This document shows, one piece after another, positions 31,901 through 45,800 of a DNA stretch of 64,000 bases (positions are counted from its first letter, which is position 1; each line of letters begins with the position of its first letter). Both the position numbers and the translations under genes were made by a program. Source of the stretch: Heterostelium album PN500 (lineage: Eukaryota > Evosea > Eumycetozoa > Acytosteliales > Acytosteliaceae); contig NW_008805067.1 of the NCBI RefSeq assembly GCF_000004825.1, positions 434,001 through 498,000 on the forward strand, written 5' to 3'. The notes beneath the pieces were generated by a model that made no database searches, had not been told where the DNA came from, and saw only the letters and a program-made list of their open reading frames with translations.

Positions 31901-34900
31901 TGATCTTGGTATCAGCAAAGAAAAAGATGGCAGCAGACGAAAGGTTCGAAGATGGAATGAAATAAACAGAACTATCGATAAAGTTTAAGAATGTCTTTAC
32001 ATGATTCTCTGAAGTTGCTGCTGTTGCTGATTTCGTTTGTTGTTTGATCTTTGGTGAATTTGATGATACTGTCGGTGGATGTTGTTGTTGTTGATGTTGA
32101 TGTTGGTCTGTTGGGAATGTAAAGAAATCAGGCAGTCTTGTAAACCAAGAATTGTTAATCTTATGCTCGATTGTTATTCCTTTGAATTGAAGTGATATCA
32201 CCTTGCCATCGATTGCACCGTCCAAAAAGTCAGAGTCATCGTTGTTGATCGATATCACTGCACTCAGTGATTGACTTGGAATCAACTTGTTCGACGATGA
32301 CAATGTCTTTGAGATGATGGATCTCGGTTGGTTCGATGGCGACGGCAGTGAAAGATCCGCTTCCTTCAACTCCAACTGCGAGAATGAACAATTGATAAAG
32401 GTGATATCACGACCAAAGTACTGACTAACATTGAACATCTCAAATCGTTCAAATTCAATCCAATATTTGAAATAGGTATTCTGTATGGTGGTAGCGGCGG
32501 TGGTGGTTGCAGATGATGACGATAAAGATGAAGAGCCAACGGAACTACTATTGCTATTGTTGGTATTGCTACTACTGTTACTGTTGATCGAGGATGATGA
32601 AGATGATAAAGGTGTCCCACTACATTCGTTTTCCGTCAATATACAATGTCCTTTGTTGACTATGAGCAAAACTGATAAAAGACTGACATTCTTTAGTGAT
32701 TTAGTATTTGAATGTGATAAAGGTGGTGGTAGTTGTTCTGCAAATTGTGGTTGGTTATTGACATCTAATTGTTGTTGTTGTTGTTGATTCTTCTTTGTAT
32801 TATGATTATCAACAAACTCTGTCAAAGATGTAAACAAATTAACCAATAAATTGAGTTCATCTTTTTTAATTTCAAATTTCAATATTGGTAAAACTACATT
32901 GAATACATATTTCTAGAAAGATAAAGTAACAGTGTTAGTTTTATAGTAGCGTTGATCTGTAATATTAATGTTACTTACAGATGATTCAATTGATGAATGT
33001 CTAAATGAACTCATTTCATCTTGTTCAGCTTCACCAAGCCAATCATCATCGAAAATACCTTCGGAGGTAGAAACGAAACTAGAGAATGGTCCTTTGTGCC
33101 GTTCTTTAACGTTGTTGAATGGATTGAAAGGTCTGTCTGTGGAGAACGTTGATGATGGAGATGATGACTGTGAACTGGCGCGTGATGATGGTGACGATGA
33201 TGACGATGACGGTGATGATGATGATGATAATGATTGTTGTGATCTATGTGATGGTGAAGACGATGGTGTAGATATCATTGGTTCCGATGCTAATGACTGA
33301 TAGTTCAAGTTCAAGTTCAACCTGTTGCTGCTACTATTGATATTACTTGATCCAACGGTAAGAGGCGATCTGATAGGTGGTGAATTTAAATCGACATCAT
33401 AGTTCGAATAGGCAGAGACACTACCACGAATGGTAATCTCCAATGGAATGACACCATGATGCGTATTCTGATCCTTCGTAGATATCTCTAGGAATCTAAT
33501 CGTATCGTTCATCTCATTTATCAGATTAGCATGAATATCATCGAAATCGATAAACCATTTAACATCCTTTATATCCTTGATCAGATTGGCAACAATCTTT
33601 ACATTGTTCGCTGAAATCGATACAATTTCTGATCTAAGTTTTTGACTATATAAACAGCAATAAAGTTATTAACTTTAAATATTCTGTTTATCAAATTTGT
33701 GTTATTATTCACTACTTACATTTCAAATGAATTGTTCTTATCTAATTCTAAAGATGATGGGAATTTAATGATAACTTTGATGAGTGAAGAGTTGATATGT
33801 AGTTGAGTGGATGTAGATTCTAAAGAGTCTGATTCATCATCTTCATTATAGTTGTTATTGTTGTTGCTGTTGTTGCTGTTGGAGTAGTTGTATTGTGATG
33901 ATCGTTCATTTCCATCGATTGTAAATCGAGTGTTCTTCAACTCTGTAAGAATATTCTCGTAGCTCTGAGATGATCTGATGATCGGACTGGAATTATCTGA
34001 TTTCTTCTTCTCTTTCAACTCCAGATCACCTAAAGCACCTGGACCATTCACTCGCTTGAATTGCTCGTTCATCTCATCCATCAACGACTGTCCACTCACC
34101 AGCAGATATGGATAAAAGTAAACACTTAGATCCTTCATCTGCAAACTGATATCTCTATCGAATGATTGCTTGCCAGCCTGATATATAAATTGAATTCTAA
34201 CTGAAATATCGTAAGGACTCGATTTCTCTTGAGCTATACTACTATTATCATTAAATTGAATGATTGAATATAAACTTGATTGATTTTAAATAAAATATAT
34301 ATATATAAGTTGTTCGTTAGTTAATAAAGATTATTATAATTATTTGAGTGTGATTTTAACAACATACTTTGGATTTATCATATTGATATCGTTTGTTTCA
34401 AATTTAGATTCCTGTGGTGATTGTATGACATGTTGGAAGAGGTTGAATTTCGTGATGTTAAGATTGATTTGCTTTGACAATGCAGATTGGCTGTATTGAA
34501 GTATAAAGTCTTGTACATGAAGTAGGAAGAAGTTGATTTTATATGGTTGGTGTTGAAAGTGTTGTTGAAGAAATGCATTTATATTACAGTGTTCATTGTG
34601 GAAGAGGAATAGCCGTAGTCTCGACCACTTGAATTGAATTGAAAATCGATTGCTATTGTTATTGTTGTTGTTGTTGTTTTGATTAATTGTTGTTGATTGT
34701 TGATCTAATGGTGAGTTACCACTACCACTATTATTATTATTTCTATTATTATTATTATTATTGATTGGTGTTGGTGGTGATTTCATTGGTGAACCAGACC
34801 TCAGTGATGTTGTAGCTGTTGTTGTAGTATTAGTTGTTATTATTGGTATATTTGAAGTTGCTAAGCTTGAATCTATATTACTTTTATCTATACTACTACT

Positions 34901-36115
34901 ACTACTACTACTACTATTATTATTATTACTGATACTACTACTATTGTTGTTGTTGCTATTGAATATCTTTAAAAAGTTCTTTAATAATAACAGTTGTATT
35001 GGTGATAATAATATGGTCCAATCACGAAAGTTACACTCCACTGAAAAAAGAGGTAGATTTATATTCTTTTCGGTTCTTTTTATCTTTAGATTGATGATGT
35101 CGTTGGTTGAATCTAGATCTTTACTATCTTTTCTATTGGTGAAAATGGTTTGAAATAAAGAGGATTGAATGCAGTTCAATATGGAACTGGTGTAAAATTG
35201 ATCGGAAAGCAATAGATTTCCATCGGTCTCGGCAACTTTAATCGAGAAATTCGCTAATTTAATCATCTTGTAAAAGTATGAGTTTTTATCTTCTTGCTGT
35301 TGCTGTTGTGTTTGACGTGGTGAAGTTGGTTGTTGCTGCTGCTGTTGTTGTTGTTGTTCGGTAGCAGCAGTAGCAGCTTGTTTATCATCTGTATACTCCA
35401 GTGACTCTATCAGCAACATCATAGTAATCGATTTGTTTCGCTTACGATCGAAATGTGTTATGGAGATCGAACAATTGTTGATCCTGGCCGACACTTTATC
35501 CACCAACTTCTTTATCATCTCTGCCAACAACTCCAAACCACCCATACTCTCATTTCTAGTCTGTATCATCCTATCGACTTCTTCATCCTCATCGGAATAG
35601 TATTGATGCTCGACATTCTCAGAGTGTTGCTGTTGTTGATAATCACCACCAGTATTACTAGCTGCTGCTTGTTGATATTCTAAATCATTCAATTTATCAA
35701 TAACTATATTCTCATAATCTTTGTAGTGTTAAGTTAAGTTTAGTTAAGTATAGTATTAATATTGGTATGAATATCTCATAGTCTGTAATGATTGTTTTCG
35801 TTGCTATTATTATTATTACTTACTATCATATGATACTAATGATAATTCCAAGTCAGATACGATGAACTCGCTTGGTTTATCCCAGAGTGATGTGTATGGT
35901 ACTTTGGTGTGGATGTTTCCAAGGAATCCAGATGCGAGTGCCAGTGGCGAGTTGGTGAGATCAGCATTGATACGACGCACGTTCAGCTCTAGATTGGAAA
36001 GGTTGATAGTTCCATTCTTGAAGCCGATATCGAATTGGTCTTTTTCAAGTTCATATTGAAAATATTGTCCAAATATCTTTTTGAATATGAACTTGGCGCC
36101 ACGATACGACCACAT
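28992..36115 (-). CDS. atg2: Autophagy lipid-transfer protein ATG2
   Basis: Seven exons (36115-35824, 35718-34368, 34241-33720, 33645-32979, 32912-31686, 31579-30383, 30302-28992) give 2188 residues with all phases consistent. The N-terminus is a chorein domain as in VPS13/ATG2: FKKIFGQYFQYELEKDQFDI, GTINLSNLELNVRRIN and EFIVSDLELSLVSY. The C-terminal region has the ATG2 block WVPHIINTQLLGYISGVRGI, VVLPLEQYKKDGKVFKGIKK and GTSTFLKNLTLETLSVG. In human ATG2A the matching text is WLPIEQYRKDGRLMRGLQRG. ATG2 bridges the ER and the growing phagophore, moves phospholipids and works with ATG9 and WIPI/Atg18. The Ser/Asn/Gln-rich inserts between beta-groove segments, some over 100 residues, are dictyostelid padding. 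VPS13 is excluded because its VAB and DH-like domains are missing and the C-terminal block is ATG2-specific. Confidence 0.93.
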
Positions 36116-37609
36116 TTTACCAAATTACAAAATATAAACTATAGTCTTCTCTCTCTCTCTCTCTCTCTTTTTTTGATCTCTATTTTTCTATTTTCTAATT
36201 CTATTTCTGATAATCTTGATTACTTATGTTTGATTTTGATATTATAATGATAACTCTGATATAAAATATGATTGATTGATTGATTGATATATATATTTAT
36301 ACAATGTAAAACAAAAATATCAAAGATAACTAACTCGTTTAAATGAAAAAAACTAAAAAAAAACTAAAATCTTTATAAACTACAAAAATTATATGAAAAT
36401 ATACACTAAATAATTATTTGTTTTTTTTTTTTTAAATATTACAATATAAATTTATTTTGTTCTTCATTCAAAATAATATTTTTTTATTATAATTGAATAT
36501 TCTAAAGTAATTATTTAAAATATAATAATAAGAAACTAACAATATGTCAAAAAATAAATATAAATATTAAATAAAAAACACACTAACTAACTATCTATCT
36601 CGAGCAAACAAAAACAAAAACAAAACAAAACACACTTCTTGTTTATTTATCTATTTCTCTATTATTTGTGCTTTGTGCTTTATCTCACAATGTAAAAATA
36701 TTATTTGACAATTTGAAATAATATATAGTTGATTGATTAATTTATTGTTATTTTTATTAATACTAATAGTATTATAATTGTTGCTGTTGTTTGTTGTCAG
36801 ATGATTGATTTTTAATTAATTCAATATTTTATTATTTTAATGAATAGACCGCCTTTTTAATTTTGTTTATTTTTTTTTTTTTTTTTTGATTGAAATCAAA
36901 TACTCTGTTTGTGCTCTTTTGTATGATGTAAAACGAAAGGAAAATAATTGATATGATTCTTTTGTTTGGATAATAAATAAAAAATTGTGTGTGAGAATTG
37001 ATTTATTGATTGTATTGGTTGGTGGTTTGTCTGATTTCGTTGATAGAAACAACATTTCATATTATTTTTATTTTTTACCACATCGTTTTTTCCAAAATTT
37101 TGAGAACAAAAAAAAAAAAAAAAAAAAAAAAAAGTGTGGGAAATTGTTTTTATTTTCCTTTAATTTTATTTTAATATCAATCGTTTTAAAAGTCTTAAGT
37201 TAATTCAACTTTGCTGGTCAAATTCACTTTTATCTTTGTTATCAGTAGATCAGCAAACAGTCTTACCCGGAATGGTGGTTAGTTAGATCAAGACAATATC
37301 AACAGTAATTAAGTTAAACTTTTATAAGATTCTTTTTTGTTTTTGAAATAGTTTATTATTATCTTTATTTTCATTTGCGAAGTAGACTATTCTATTCATG
37401 TGATTAATTTCACTCTTTATTTATTATTTTTAAATTAATATGGTGGGGCGAGCAAGTTTGAGTGAAGACAATTATGCCTAATTAAAATTTTGACAATTCT
37501 TATTTATCTTATTATATGATTATATCAATCAATACTTATTATTATTATTATTAAATATTATGTTTAGTTTGATTGTTTGATTGATTTCATAGGTTGAATT
37601 ATTGTATAG

Positions 37610-37666
<57 letters not shown>

Positions 37667-37713
37667 TATTGTATACTTGATTTGCTTGTAAATGTGGTAT
37701 GCTAAGCTTATGA
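36116..37713. other. Long AT-rich spacer
   Basis: 1.6 kb between the ATG2 start and the MED28 stop. It has a CT repeat at about 36150-36168, long A and T runs (for example about 37110-37133) and the TA microsatellite listed separately. No coding or RNA gene is supported. Confidence 0.5.
37616..37661. repeat. TA microsatellite
   Basis: Uninterrupted (TA)23 just downstream of the MED28 stop codon. It is self-complementary and could extrude as a cruciform; length is likely to vary between strains. Confidence 0.95.
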
Positions 37714-38616
37714 TTATAGGAAAGAGGAACCTGGTAAATTGAAAGCGGGTGGTGTTCTTTGTGAGAGTGATGATAGAATCGATGGTGTGTTTGGTATTGG
37801 TGTTTGCATCGGTGAGAATGGAATATCACTGGATGAACTGAATACCTGACCCGATGAATTCAGTGTTTCATATTGTTCTCTGTAGATAGGTTCGAAATGT
37901 GACTTCCATTCCTTCACTTTGTTCTTATATTTCTCTATTAGCATGTCTTTTGATTCAATCTCTTTCTTTACTCTAAATATCTCCTAATAATCATTATCAT
38001 TTTTAATTAAAAAAAAAAAAAAAAAGTCAGTTTTTCATAAACATTACACTTAATATTAATAATAGTAATAATAATAATAATAGTAGTAATTTACCTGTTT
38101 AACATCTAAATCTTTCTTTTGATTATATTTCGATTGTATTGATTTAAGATAGCCATCTAAATCACCTATAGATCCAAGTAGATTTTCGATATTGACCTCA
38201 ATAACTATAAATCAATCAATATAATTAATAAATATCATTTTAGTTTAATTATAAATGATTTTTTATTATTTACCTTCAGAGTATGTTTTTTCTTTTGCTT
38301 CATTACTCGATATTAGAGATTGTATAAACACTTCAAGATTACCATTTAATTTCATTAATAATTCAAATGGATTTAAGTTATTATTATTATTATTATTACT
38401 ATTTACATTGCTATTATTATTGTTATTATTGCTATTATTATTATTATTTACATGATTGTTTGTTGATATATTATTGCTATTATTAGTATTTGTATTACTA
38501 CTACTACTATGATGTGTACCATTCATTCCATTTTGATAAACATTTGTATTAGTAGTAGTAGTAGAAGTGTTAGAAGAAGAAGAAGTAGTTGTTGTTGTTG
38601 CTGTATCTTCAGACAT
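37714..38616 (-). CDS. med28: Mediator subunit 28
   Basis: Three exons (38616-38274, 38204-38095, 37983-37714) give 240 residues in phase. The first about 85 residues are Thr/Ser/Asn low complexity. Then come LMKLNGNLEVFIQSLISSNE, a helical region, and VKKEIESKDMLIEKYKNKVKEW followed by KSHFEPI. Human MED28 has FEACFASLVSQ at the matching first site and VSELRNELQRKDALVQKHL with TKLRHWQQVLEDI at the second, so both helices of the family are present. MED28 belongs to the head module of Mediator, which links activators to RNA polymerase II in the nucleus. The Pro/Ser-rich tail is extra. It shares a 320-bp intergenic region with the divergent UNC50 gene. The call rests on remembered motifs, but they match in order and spacing. 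Confidence 0.8.
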
Positions 38617-38936
38617 TGCTTTTCTATATTAAATACTATAGAACACTCTAAGTAAAGTTTGACTTACAAAGTTCTTTAAAGAAAAAAACAGTTGATGTGG
38701 CACCTCAAATTTTTTTTTTGTTTTTTTTTTTTTTTGCGTGAATTGCAAACCCTATCATTATTATCTTTTTAATTTAAATTATCATTCTTCTTCAATTTTT
38801 AGAATATTTATAAATAAAAAAACGAACTATTTACAGAGATATTATAGATATAGATAAATAAAGTTGAAAGTAAACAATATAGTAAATAAAAAAACAACAA
38901 TATTAGTTTGATTTGGTTTTATAGAGTAATAGAAAT
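38617..38936. promoter_or_regulatory. Shared divergent promoter region (MED28 / UNC50)
   Basis: The starts of MED28 (-) and UNC50 (+) are 320 bp apart. The spacer is AT-rich with a T run at about 38709-38737. I cannot point to defined promoter elements, but both genes must start here. Confidence 0.5.
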
Positions 38937-40046
38937 ATGTTGGGAGGAGTAACACGTACCTCTACATCGCTGCATGGCGATTCCGTACGATATAAACGTA
39001 TAGTACCAGAGTATTTTAGGAGGATATTTCACTATCCTCAAATGGATATAGAATATACATTTTGGATTATGTTTTATCTATGTTTCAATCCCGCTCGTGT
39101 ATATAGAAATACTTCTTGGCATAAACGTAGGTAGACACCATACTATTATTATAATAATCAACATTGTATAAATATTCATTTTTATAACAATCTATATATA
39201 TATATATATATATAAACAGAGACAAAGAATCAATGGGCACGTGATGATCCTGCATTCGTTGTTATATTAGTATTCTTTATGTCTATAGCGTCGATGTCCT
39301 ATGCAATTGCATTTCACTATCTATCTATATTACATATTATAAAGTAAGTTGTTGTTGTTGTTGTTTAACAAAGATTAATAGTTGATAACATTGAAATCTA
39401 ATACAAAATTTAAATCTACTCTTGTGTAGAACTATGTTTTGGGCAGTATTTTTTGACTTTATTACAGTTGGTTTGGTAGTTGCCACTGCAGGTTGGTGGA
39501 TATCCAATCATTTCCTCCGAGAGTCTGCACATCATCATAGTGTCGATCAAAAAGTTGAATGGCTATATGCTTTCGATATTCATTGTAATTCATTCTTTCC
39601 TTTATTCATCATTTTATATGTTATTCATGTAAGTAGTAATAATCTATGATCATCATTATATTCTTAAATTAACATATTAAAAATGTTCAATGTTGCTACA
39701 GTTCTTCTTGTTACCAGTATTTATGTCTACAAAGTTAGTAGCAACCATTTTCTCCAATTCAATGTTTTTTTTGGCATTTGTATACTATTATTATATAACT
39801 TTTCTTGGATACAATGGTATGTTTATATTAGATATGATAGATATAAATAATGTGTAAATGATAAAAGATTAATATTAACGAATCACATTGATTTATATAT
39901 ATATATAAATAGCATTACCATTTTTAAAAAATACAAAAGTATTCCTATACCCTATTCTGGCATTGTTCACATTATTTGTACCGGCGGTAATCCTAAATAT
40001 TAATTTCACAGTTCAGGTAATGTCTTTTTATTTTGGTAGTACATAA
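38937..40046 (+). CDS. unc50: UNC50 family Golgi membrane protein
   Basis: Five exons (38937-39126, 39220-39343, 39430-39628, 39702-39816, 39913-40046) give 253 residues. Diagnostic blocks are EYFRRIFHYPQMDIEYTFW, NPARVYRNTSWHKQTKNQWA, RDDPAF, WWISNHFLR, VEWLYAFDIHCNSFFPLFI, YYITFLGYNALPFLKNTKVF and a final INFTVQVMSFYFGST. Human UNC50 carries QWARDDPAF, VEWGYAFDVHLNAFYPL and TFLGYSALPFLKNT at the same places. Five to six transmembrane segments alternate with these loops. UNC50/Gmh1 is a Golgi protein that helps recruit the Arf-GEF GBF1/Gea and aids transport of some receptors. The last exon reads through a GTAATG at about 40017, because the family C-terminus aligns with the read-through. It ends 178 bp from a convergent neighbour. 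Confidence 0.95.
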
Positions 40047-40223
40047 TAGGAACAACCAATTCAATAATAATAATAATAATAGTAATAATAATAATAATAA
40101 TAGTTAATAATTAATTATAATAATAAAATTGATAATAATAAATATTTAGATATAATAGTAAAGAAATGAATTTATTTAAAAAGGTATTATTGATGATAAC
40201 AAGAATGTATGACGTTATGTATT

Positions 40224-41657
40224 TTATTGACTATTATTATTTAATAAATCATTAATATCTTCGTTTGATGTTTCTAATCCTTCAAGATTGTTGTTGTTGC
40301 TATTATTATTTTGGCTATTATTGTTGTTGTTGTTATCATTGTTGTATTGATGATCACTGTTGGGAGAGTTGAATGAGTGTTCATTAGGGTGATCACTTTG
40401 AGAGTTGTTGTTGTTGTTGGTGTGGTTGTTGATGTTGTTGTTGTTGGTACTGGTGTTACTACTATTTCCATTACTCATATTGTTCAGGTATGGAGGCATA
40501 TGAAAATGTAAATCACCATTGGACACCGACTGGGAACCTTGAAGAAATTGATGATGATGATTTGCTATAATATTGGTATTATTGACAGTAGTTGTTTGTT
40601 GATGTTGATAGAATGGATGAGTGGCAAGTATATTTTGTTGTTGTTGTTGAAGTTGCTGCTGTTGTTGTTGCTGTTGATGGTGAAAGAATGGATAATATTG
40701 ATTCACAAACTGCGGAGGTATTAAATATTGTTGTTGATGTTGTTGAAATGATAATGTAGATTGTGGTTGATAATTCTCCATTGTTGTTGTTGAGGCATGG
40801 AGATCTGGGAATCCATTATTTTCCATTCCGTGACACTTGTTTTTTCCTTCAGAAATCCTCTTTTTATAATATATCTTGAAAAAAAAACAAAACAATAAAA
40901 TAAAATGTTAGATAAATCTGTTTAAATTTTAGAAAAAGAATGCATTTGAACTTACATAAGCAACTTCATTCGCTTTAAGAAAGTATTTGTGGTTTTTGAT
41001 ATTTACCTCATTGTCGCTACTGTAGTTCATAGGCATATTGGTTGGGATTTCACAGAGACTACTGCTAAGTGTAGAGTTGGGGTGATGGTGATTTACAAAA
41101 TTCTGATATGGATGATATGTATTATTTACATTGGGTCTTGTCGATTTGATTGGACTGGTTGGTGGATGTTGTTGAGTTTTTGATTTGTTGGTTTTTGTTA
41201 TTGGAATAGTGGTGTCACTCGATGATAAAGGAACAGAATGGTTGTTTTTCGATTCTCCTTTGGCATTTTGATGGAAGGGACATCTCCCTCTTCGTTGACA
41301 TGGTCTATGGAATTTATTCAATTCTTCACATGATGTTTTACTCTTTAAAGCCGATTGGTTTTGTAATGTTCTATTCAAATGATTATTATTATTTATAGTG
41401 GTTGTTGAATTATCAATTATATTATTATTTGTCAAAATATTGTGCTGGTGTTGGTTCAGACTCTGACTATCATCTAATGAGGGTGAAGAAGAAGAACTGG
41501 ATGTAGACGATGATGACAAATGGAGTTGTCCATTATTCATATTATTATTATTATTGTTCAAATGACTAACAACATTTAAATTTTGGTCAAAAACAGCCAT
41601 AAAAGGAATTGAATTGGAATTTGTTGTTGTATGAGTACTATGTGGTGATAGACTCAT
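40224..41657 (-). CDS. Asn/Gln/His-rich protein of unknown function
   Basis: Two exons (41657-40956, 40874-40224) give 450 residues in phase. Most of the chain is low complexity: Asn runs, Ser runs, a Gln-rich part (QQQQQQQLQQQQQ type) and His-rich stretches. Non-repetitive islands are FHRPCQRRGRCPFHQNAKGE (three Cys and a His, possibly a small metal site), NIKNHKYFLKANEVAY and, directly after the intron, YYKKRISEGKNKCHGMENN. These basic/Cys-His islands hint at a nucleic-acid-binding or regulatory protein, but I recognise no family. No signal peptide or membrane segment. Convergent with UNC50. Confidence 0.7.
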
Positions 41658-42846
41658 TCTTTAATGAAAATTTGATATACTATTAATTAATTAAACAATT
41701 AAAATTAAAAAGGATAATTTAATATTTATATAATAGATTGTTAATACCAATGACATGACAAAAACACTAATTGTTTTGAAACAATGAATAAAATATAAGA
41801 ATAGCAATTATTACTTACTATTTGTTGTAGTAGTTGTTGATTTTTGTTGTTGTTTTTCAAAAGATAATCTAATAGCTAATATAGTATCGAATTGATGAAA
41901 ATGGATTCACTGGTCTAATAATAAGAATACAATCGACAGACAACCAAAAAAAAAAAAAAAAACAAAAAAGATAAAGAATTAAAAAAATTAAATTAGAAGA
42001 AATAAAATTTAATTAAATTAAAAAAAAGATAATAAGTATAAGTATATTTTTTTCTACTTTGCAGGTGGAGTGAGTAGAAGGAAAGCTATTATAAATGTTT
42101 GTGTTGATGTGTCAATATTGTTTGTTTGATTTATAATAATCTAAACTCAGCAACCTACTTGTTGAACTGATTCTGCAGAATGAACACCACTCCTGTTGGC
42201 ATTTTACCTGTTAGAATCAGGTTGGCTAGTTTTTTACCTTTGCAAACCAAACCAACTCAATAAATTTTTTTTTTTTTTTTTTTGTTTTTCTATTATTTAT
42301 TTGTTTGATAGAAATAACATATTCAATAGAAAGTTAGAGGTGGGTGTTTTTGAAGTTGGTTTTGTTGGTACTTTCAGTGAAACTAAAAATGAATTTATTT
42401 AGTATTGAATAGCTAAAGAAATCAGATAGGAATAAATAGTCGGGTTTATGGAGGATTGAAAAAAAAAAAAAAAGAAAAATTTAAACAAACCTACATATAA
42501 ATAATTTAATTACTTTTTAAGATTTGAAAAAATCTATACCTATATAATGTTGGTGCACCATAGATTCTATTCTTTTTGATTACAACCTACTTGAAAGTTC
42601 TTATTTCTAATTACAAACTACCAAAAAAAAATTAATAGTTCCATAAAAAGGTTACCACTTTCAAAAATTTAGTATTCCAATGAATTTAAATTTGCATCAA
42701 CACAAAATCATCGCCTGTCACACACACACACACAAATAATCATTGGTAACCTAAATTAATCTTTGAATGCAAATATAAATAATTCTATAGAATTATTAGC
42801 TTTAATAATTAAAAATTATTTATTTTCCAAAAAAATTATGATAATT
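41658..42846. other. Intergenic spacer
   Basis: 1.2 kb of AT-rich DNA with A/T runs at about 41946-41961, 42262-42281 and 42460-42474, and a CA run at 42720-42734. No gene is supported. Confidence 0.5.
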
Positions 42847-45800
42847 TTATAATTTATTGGATTTATATGGATTTAAAATTATATCTTTTGAATTACATAT
42901 ACTATTTTTAATTCCAAATAATAATTCTGTATGTGATGTGAAAAGTTGAGAATTCTTGAATAATAATAATTAATGTTAGTTATACACTTTTGTTGTTTCA
43001 CAAAATAACTATTTAGTTTATGACTTACTAAAAATTGGTCTATAAATTGATAATGAGTTGGTGAAATTATCTTTAATAGCTTTTCTTTCATTTCTTTGTT
43101 ACCAAAATCAAAGTTTGGATTCCAATCGATATAAAAAGCGATACTATCAATAATAAATCGGTGATAAAGCTGTAGATGAATCGAAATTAGTATTTTAGAA
43201 TAAGATTTGATGAAATTGATGATGATGATGTTGATAGTTACAGTTAATTCATTCGAAAACTTGTGAATATATTTGAAATCGTTTTGAATTATTTTGAATG
43301 GATAGTCTAGAGAGTATTTTCTACCAGTGTCTTTCCAAAGTTGATTGTGGAACTGTCTAAGTGAGAATTCCAATCGCTCTTCAAGTGGTAAGCGTGGTAG
43401 GTTTTGACATTTCTTTCCTATTATTAATCGATTCTCATCAACATCCAATATATAACAGTTATCGATGATCTCTGGCATATCTGTAGGTACTTTAGTTATT
43501 CCAATTACATATGGTACTAGAATATTCAATCAAAAATCATAACGTTAATAAAACTTATCTAATTATTAATTATACTCCAATATTTTTATACATACTTGGA
43601 CAGTGAAGAACATCTAATGTAGATTGTGGTAAAATTGGTATAAATGCGCCTTGATAAACATATGGTTTCAAAAGTGGTATAAATGAAAATCTAAATAAAC
43701 AATATTGGTTATTAATCTATTGCCAAGTTGTTGTATAATAATAATAATATTAACATACATCGTATTTGAAATTAAACCTATATTTCTTGAAGTGACAATA
43801 ATGAATTTCTCTAAAAGTATACAGGTGAGTGTCATCATGATTGTCTTTAAGGAGAGTGTTCTCATTAGTCCACCTAGACACCAATTTTCAATTTGATAGT
43901 TGTCATCGCCAGCTTCGTATGTGAGTGTGTTTTGCTCGCCTGGTGGATGTACCTCGAGTTTCTTATCTTCGCGAGGTACTCTCAAGCCACAGTAGTACTT
44001 GATGATTTCAATCTCCTCCAAAGCCAATGGTTTTGTGTTGCTGTTGATGTTGGTGATTGTGGGTGTGAGGATTGGCGAAATTGGCTCGGATATCATTGTG
44101 GGTGAGATTGGTGTGACACTGACTGGCTGTTGTGTCGGTACTTTTGGAAGTGGTTTGATCTTTGGCGATACATTATTAGATGTGTTGTCACCGTCTTCGC
44201 CGCCAGCGGCTGTTGTTGATTGCTGCAATTTGTCTTGTCGGTCAGTTGGTGAATGATTGGATATTGCAGTGGGTGGCACCGGGCTAACAGAGATTGGTGA
44301 GTCTGCCGAGATGGTAAAGTCAGTGGTGGCAGTGTTCAGTGTGGTTCTTACTCTGTTGCCAAACTGTATGTTACCGCCATCGAGTGTGCTATCGATAAAG
44401 TTTACTTTCTGTTTAATTGCGTCTACTTTGGTGATGATAGGAGTGTTTGTGCTGTTGAGCTCGCCATTTGCCAGCTTCTGAACGTTGAGGGTGGTTGCTG
44501 TTGGTGTTGAGCTTGAATTGGTCAAGTCGTCAAACTGCAGGTTGGCAGTGGTCGGTGATGAATCCGCTGAAAAGTCTACGCTATTAGACGAGGATGTAAA
44601 GTCGGTCATCTGATCGAGATCATCGTAGTCATCATTCGATATGCTGAGTGATTCCTGAATGGCAGAGAGCGCTTCATCTGTGATGGTTCCAGGCGACTGC
44701 GATGACGAGGGTTGATAGAAGCCATTGGCCGATGTCGGTAGTTGATGTTGATGCTGTTGCTGCAGTTGCTGTTGACGAATCTTTTGAATGTTTGCTAAAT
44801 TTGAAATGGGTGTGGAATGAGATCTGCTATGTCCTACGGACTTTGACAACTTACTATTGTCGCCGTTGATATGTAAGTTGTTGCTGTTGTTGTTATAGCT
44901 GCTGCTGGCCGACAAATTATTACTACTGGAATGCTTCGATATAAGAGAAGTCGTCTCCGATCCAAAGAGTGGAGAATCGCTTGGCGACACCATGTACGGT
45001 GAGTTACCAGAGAGGTTGAGTGTGTTTGTTTGTGAGACATGTGCTGGCAGTGGAGGCAGCGGCTTGCGCATCAAACTCTTGGTGAGCGGACCACCACCAC
45101 CGCCACCACCACCACCGTTCATAGCCAGGCCATTACCATTGGCATTGCTATGCGATGCTGCCAGTCGATTTAGGTCGTTGGCCGACGACATTGTCAGCGA
45201 CTTGTTGTGGTTGATGGCAACCGGTGGCTTCTCGAGAATCGAATTGATACGATTGAGTCGCTCCTTTCCGAGAATCGAATAGATAAAGTCAAAGTGTGCT
45301 TTAAAGAAAGGGAATCGAGAGATGACACAGTAGCAACGTGGTGCGAATATACAGATGTTGTTGGATTGTGCGTATTGTTTTCTTGGGTCGAGTGGTGGCG
45401 ATGAAGATTTGCTAGATACCGGTGGAATGCCGTCGTGATTAAAGAAACAAGGCAGCTGGTCGATTGGCTCCGTATTGAGAACACAAGCGACATATAAAAG
45501 ATGCTCACCACCCGTAATCAAAAACATAAAACTCGTATCGGATCCCTCCAACTGTGATAACGACTTGAACAACACTGCATGAATCTCTGTCAATGAACTT
45601 CTCCTAGATACCTGCAACAGTTTAATACCATCTGGAAAACAAAATCCAATTACCTGTTCATCACAACTATAAATCGAAAACAACAACGATTGTTAAAACA
45701 AAATAACTAAAACAAACATCTAATAACATACACTCTTTCAGGTGGATATGAATATAATATTTTGGCATCGTGTGAAACCTTATCGTTTGGACCAATAGGT